Shown here piece by piece: positions 61,306 through 64,000 of a stretch of 64,000 nt of DNA. This DNA comes from Allocoleopsis sp036703385 (GTDB taxonomy: Bacteria; Cyanobacteriota; Cyanobacteriia; Cyanobacteriales; Coleofasciculaceae). The notes beneath the pieces are model-generated. The model saw nothing but the letters and a program-made list of their open reading frames with translations. It was not told where the DNA came from and ran no database searches. The translations under genes and the position numbers were made by a program. The stretch is taken from contig NZ_DATNPA010000295.1 in assembly GCF_036703385.1 (NCBI RefSeq), positions 66,131-130,130 of the forward strand, written 5' to 3'. Position 1 is the first letter of the stretch; the number at the start of each line of letters is the position of its first letter.

Positions 61306-64000
61306 AACCCGTGAGTGGCTTGTAGTGCTTCAAACAGCGATCGCGCTTCCTCACTGGTTAAGCACTCAACATTATCTGCAACTAACCGTGCCGCCTGCAC
61401 CAGAGACGCATCACAACTGTTAACTTTCGCCTCAATGCAGCTCAACATCTCAATGTCGTCTGGGTCAAACGTTTCTACCTGTTCTCCCATTGCTTCCAGA
61501 AACCGTAGCTGTCCCCGTTTGAGAGTGATGGTGCCGTCCATGTGGCGGGACATTAAAGATCGGACGCGATCGCACACCAACAAAAATTCTTCTCCAACCA
61601 CTAACTCTTCTAAATTTTCAACCTTCACTAGGAGCTCCTTGTCCCAGACCTTAACAACACACTGTCTGGTTTTCACTTCACTGACAATACTCCAGCATCC
61701 GTCATATCTTGCCAGAGTTCCATCCCCTTTCTTCATAATCTGGCAGATGTCGCCTACCTGCCAAGGGTTGTGGTAGTCTCCACGTTCTGCATGGCGATCG
61801 CATATTTCAGCAACAACGTTCCTCACCTTCTTCCCCGACGGGCGTTTCCCATCTTGGGTCAATTCTTCCCAAACCTCAACCTTCTGTTCATCATCAACCA
61901 GTCGTGACAGCGGGTAAGCCTGCTCACCACTACTCGGCAGCAACTGACAACCATTAGTTGTCAAAACATCCACCACCTTAGCAGCGGCTATCTTCTTATC
62001 CCCATTTTGGTGAGAGAAGCCAAATCGGTCTTGGCAGTACGCCTCCCAAGTGGGGTGGGTTGAGCGGTAGAGTCTGCGATCGCGCAACTGTTTCAACGCC
62101 TTACCGGCTTCGTAGAATGCGGCCTCAACCTTGCGTTCGAGGTGGATGCGATCGCGTTGCTCATCGTAACTCAGATCTGATTGACAACTATCAGTTGTCA
62201 AAGCACTATCATTGGGTTGGTCTAGACGGTGTTTAAGGTAGCTGGTAAGACTAATTAGTTTCTTCTCGGTATTTTTAGTTGCTACCATTTCAGATGCTGG
62301 AGCGCGATCGCCTGTTGATGAGATCATACGAGGTGCCTCTTTAATTTGAGTGGTGAAATTTAACCCTCGATACAAGTCGAGGATAAAATCTGTGGCAGCG
62401 TTAAATGCCACTATCGGAACATCTAGATTGGAAAGAGCTTCTGCTGCGGCTATTTGGTCAGCTTCGGTGAATGCGCCGAAGTACTGGGTGAAACCCGCGC
62501 CGTCGGTGGAGTGGTACGGGGGGTCAAATACTACGAAGTCATCTGACTGGATATGCTGTATGGCGTCTTCCCAAGACTTGACGGCAAATTCCCAATGTTC
62601 AATGACCTGCTTGTAATGGGTTAGGTCAGTTTGCCCATGAAACTTTTTGTAATCGCCCCAAGGAACGTTGAAGAACTTTTCCTTGCTGGAGCGGTATAGC
62701 CCACGCCAGCATGTGTGGTTGAGGTAATAGAAAAGTTGCGCTTGGTCGAGGTCGCCAGCATTAAAGCGATCGCGACACTCTAGGTAATAGTCTTTATCTG
62801 TGCTCAGATCGATAGTCAACCTTCCGTCGGTTTGCACCCACTCCCAAAGTTGGATTAAAAATGGGTTCTTGTCACACAGGTATGCGCGATCGGGTTGTAG
62901 GGCTAAGGGGATGGCACCAGAGCCTAACGTTAAGTCGCAGTATCGCCTGTCTCGATGTGACGTGTATAACTCCTGAAGTAATGGAATTGCCCAACTCTTG
63001 CCCCCTGCCCACTTCAGGAAGGGCTTAGCAACTTCAGGTTGAGTTAATACAGGTTCTGTAACAGTTGTCACCGTTGGTCGCAGTATGGAAAGCTGCTGAT
63101 GTTGTCGCGGCGGTTCTTTATACCACTTGGACTGTCTCATGTTCGCAAAATGGTTTTGCCACCACTGAACGTTGTCCCGCCAATAGCCTGTTGCCGCTCT
63201 GACGCCTGCTCGGACGCGATCGGGGTACGTCACATCTACAATGGGTCGCTTGCTGTCAGCGCTACAAGTCAGTCCGTATTGATCACAAAACCAAAGTAAT
63301 GGGGCGCAGGATTCATCGAGCAAGGAGCCATATAAATGAACGTGCTTGATACCTGCGGCAGCAATCAGGGGAATCACTTGGTGTAGAGTTTCCCAGTACG
63401 TAGGAAGCCAAGACCGCATTCGTCCCAATATGCACCAGCCACCAAGACCAATCCAATCTTCGGGGGAAGCAAACTCTAAAATTTGCTCCACGCATTCTCT
63501 GTACTGGTCTGCTGTTACCCCTTGGCAACCTAAAATGAGTTTTCTAGGCTGTAGGTGATCGCGTTGACTAACCAAGTATCTAGCCGCTTCAACGGTGGTT
63601 GTAACGGCAGCCTTGGCATCCTCTTCACTCCAACGGCGCTTAATTTTAGCTCCATCCAACCAAACTTCATCAATAAGTAGGTCATAAGACGCTAAAGCGT
63701 AAGCCTGCCACTCAAATAATGCCAACAGACGGCATCTTGCAAAGGGTTGAAATGGTGTTGTATGCGAAACAACTGGGAATTCATAAAATCGGTTGTTTAA
63801 CCGCGTTGATGCTGTATTTTCCCACTTAAGCTGTCTCGTTAGAGCTTGCTCGAACGTTAAACGGTCTTCTGGTGAATCACTAAAGGCACCAGAGTCAACA
63901 AGTCCGATCGCGTCATGCGCTTCTGGGTAGTTTCGAGAATAAGCAGCTGTATAGCAACGATATCCACCTAAGTCTTGAATCTCACCCTGTGTGTTGTTAG
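61302..64000 (-). CDS. TGT-like (DpdA-type) / Dam methyltransferase fusion, 5' end beyond the window
   Basis: One unbroken frame from 64,000 to 61,302; upstream of the TTG at 63,725 the frame continues without stop to the edge, so the N-terminus is outside. Domain 1 (about 63,050-64,000) is TGT-like: GLVDSGAFSDSPEDR (compare DSGGFQ of tRNA-guanine transglycosylases), DRL-x-F-E, GLGGWCILGR, HVHLYGSLLDE and CSADSKRPI, in the order of the TGT motifs. DpdA proteins of this fold put 7-deazaguanine into DNA. Domain 2 (about 62,300-63,030) is a Dam-type adenine methyltransferase: KWAGGKSWAIP, LGSGAIPLAL, DPPYHS. Domain 3 (about 61,300-62,200) is a helical cyanobacterial domain plus a small beta part. 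Two palindromes are translated in frame. Confidence 0.85.
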   Translation of the reverse strand, partial: NNTQGEIQDLGGYRCYTAAYSRNYPEAHDAIGLVDSGAFSDSPEDRLTFEQALTRQLKWENTASTRLNNRFYEFPVVSHTTPFQPFARCRLLALFEWQAYALASYDLLIDEVWLDGAKIKRRWSEEDAKAAVTTTVEAARYLVSQRDHLQPRKLILGCQGVTADQYRECVEQILEFASPEDWIGLGGWCILGRMRSWLPTYWETLHQVIPLIAAAGIKHVHLYGSLLDESCAPLLWFCDQYGLTCSADSKRPIVDVTYPDRVRAGVRAATGYWRDNVQWWQNHFANMRQSKWYKEPPRQHQQLSILRPTVTTVTEPVLTQPEVAKPFLKWAGGKSWAIPLLQELYTSHRDRRYCDLTLGSGAIPLALQPDRAYLCDKNPFLIQLWEWVQTDGRLTIDLSTDKDYYLECRDRFNAGDLDQAQLFYYLNHTCWRGLYRSSKEKFFNVPWGDYKKFHGQTDLTHYKQVIEHWEFAVKSWEDAIQHIQSDDFVVFDPPYHSTDGAGFTQYFGAFTEADQIAAAEALSNLDVPIVAFNAATDFILDLYRGLNFTTQIKEAPRMISSTGDRAPASEMVATKNTEKKLISLTSYLKHRLDQPNDSALTTDSCQSDLSYDEQRDRIHLERKVEAAFYEAGKALKQLRDRRLYRSTHPTWEAYCQDRFGFSHQNGDKKIAAAKVVDVLTTNGCQLLPSSGEQAYPLSRLVDDEQKVEVWEELTQDGKRPSGKKVRNVVAEICDRHAERGDYHNPWQVGDICQIMKKGDGTLARYDGCWSIVSEVKTRQCVVKVWDKELLVKVENLEELVVGEEFLLVCDRVRSLMSRHMDGTITLKRGQLRFLEAMGEQVETFDPDDIEMLSCIEAKVNSCDASLVQAARLVADNVECLTSEEARSLFEALQATHGL
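61945..61963. repeat. 19-bp palindrome, copy 10, in a coding region
   Basis: TGACAACCATTAGTTGTCA, translated as LTTNGCQL in the TGT-Dam protein. Confidence 0.85.
62182..62200. repeat. 19-bp palindrome, copy 11, in a coding region
   Basis: TGACAACTATCAGTTGTCA, translated as LTTDSCQS in the TGT-Dam protein, between the Dam domain and the C-terminal part. Confidence 0.85.

Overview
The window is cyanobacterial. The HIP1 octamer GCGATCGC and its core GCGATC are scattered through almost every gene and intergenic gap, and heptameric short tandem repeats typical of filamentous cyanobacteria occur at several places. The gene content is that of a tailed-phage genome, either a prophage or a phage-plasmid, with invading IS200/IS605 elements and a group II intron. 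The species cannot be named from sequence alone. No tRNA, rRNA or classical CRISPR array was seen.

Layout. 0-3.7 kb: small unknown genes, a PD-(D/E)XK-like protein, a GIY-YIG/XRE fusion and an XRE regulator. 3.8-10.7 kb: a tail-fibre gene, a two-TM protein, a response regulator-FHA protein, a TIR protein, a second response regulator, a clamp-loader operon (HolA- and DnaX-like) and regulators. 10.7-17.5 kb: large minus-strand tail, baseplate or fibre genes. 17.5-20.1 kb: an unusual cassette bounded on both sides by the same 19-bp palindrome. 20.1-22.1 kb: small fibre-like genes and a GH10 xylanase-like enzyme. 22.1-28.5 kb: minus-strand small basic proteins, an exoribonuclease-like gene and the portal. 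28.5-40.7 kb: the head and tail morphogenesis module on the plus strand (protease/scaffold, decoration, major capsid, connectors, tail completion, tail tube, a frameshifted tail chaperone). 41-49 kb: a minus-strand train of more than 20 small genes with one P-loop ATPase and several membrane or exported proteins. 49.7-56.8 kb: mobile-element island. 57-64 kb: early-type genes (XRE repressor, coiled-coil protein, RusA, Ead-like) and a large TGT-like/Dam fusion that runs off the right edge.

The strongest candidate for an undescribed system is 17,546-20,107. Six arrays of a degenerate pentanucleotide, consensus G-N-N-G-A/T, hold exact 5-base phase for 8 to 24 units (about 91 units in all). Each is preceded by a hairpin, and five of the six end in an AATATTAAG box. 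The arrays alternate with four minus-strand genes: a stand-alone RAMP/Cas7-like protein, a 61-aa protein, a winged-helix-like protein and a ribbon-helix-helix protein. A RAMP that can coat RNA next to a strictly 5-nt periodic non-coding sequence suggests an RNA-protein filament with a guide-like or scaffold RNA. A DNA centromere or operator array bound by the RHH protein is the main alternative.

A second unexplained signal is a 19-bp palindrome, consensus TGACAACTNNTAGTTGTCA, present in at least eleven copies across the window. Most lie exactly at gene ends, often supplying the stop codon, and two lie in frame inside the TGT-Dam gene.
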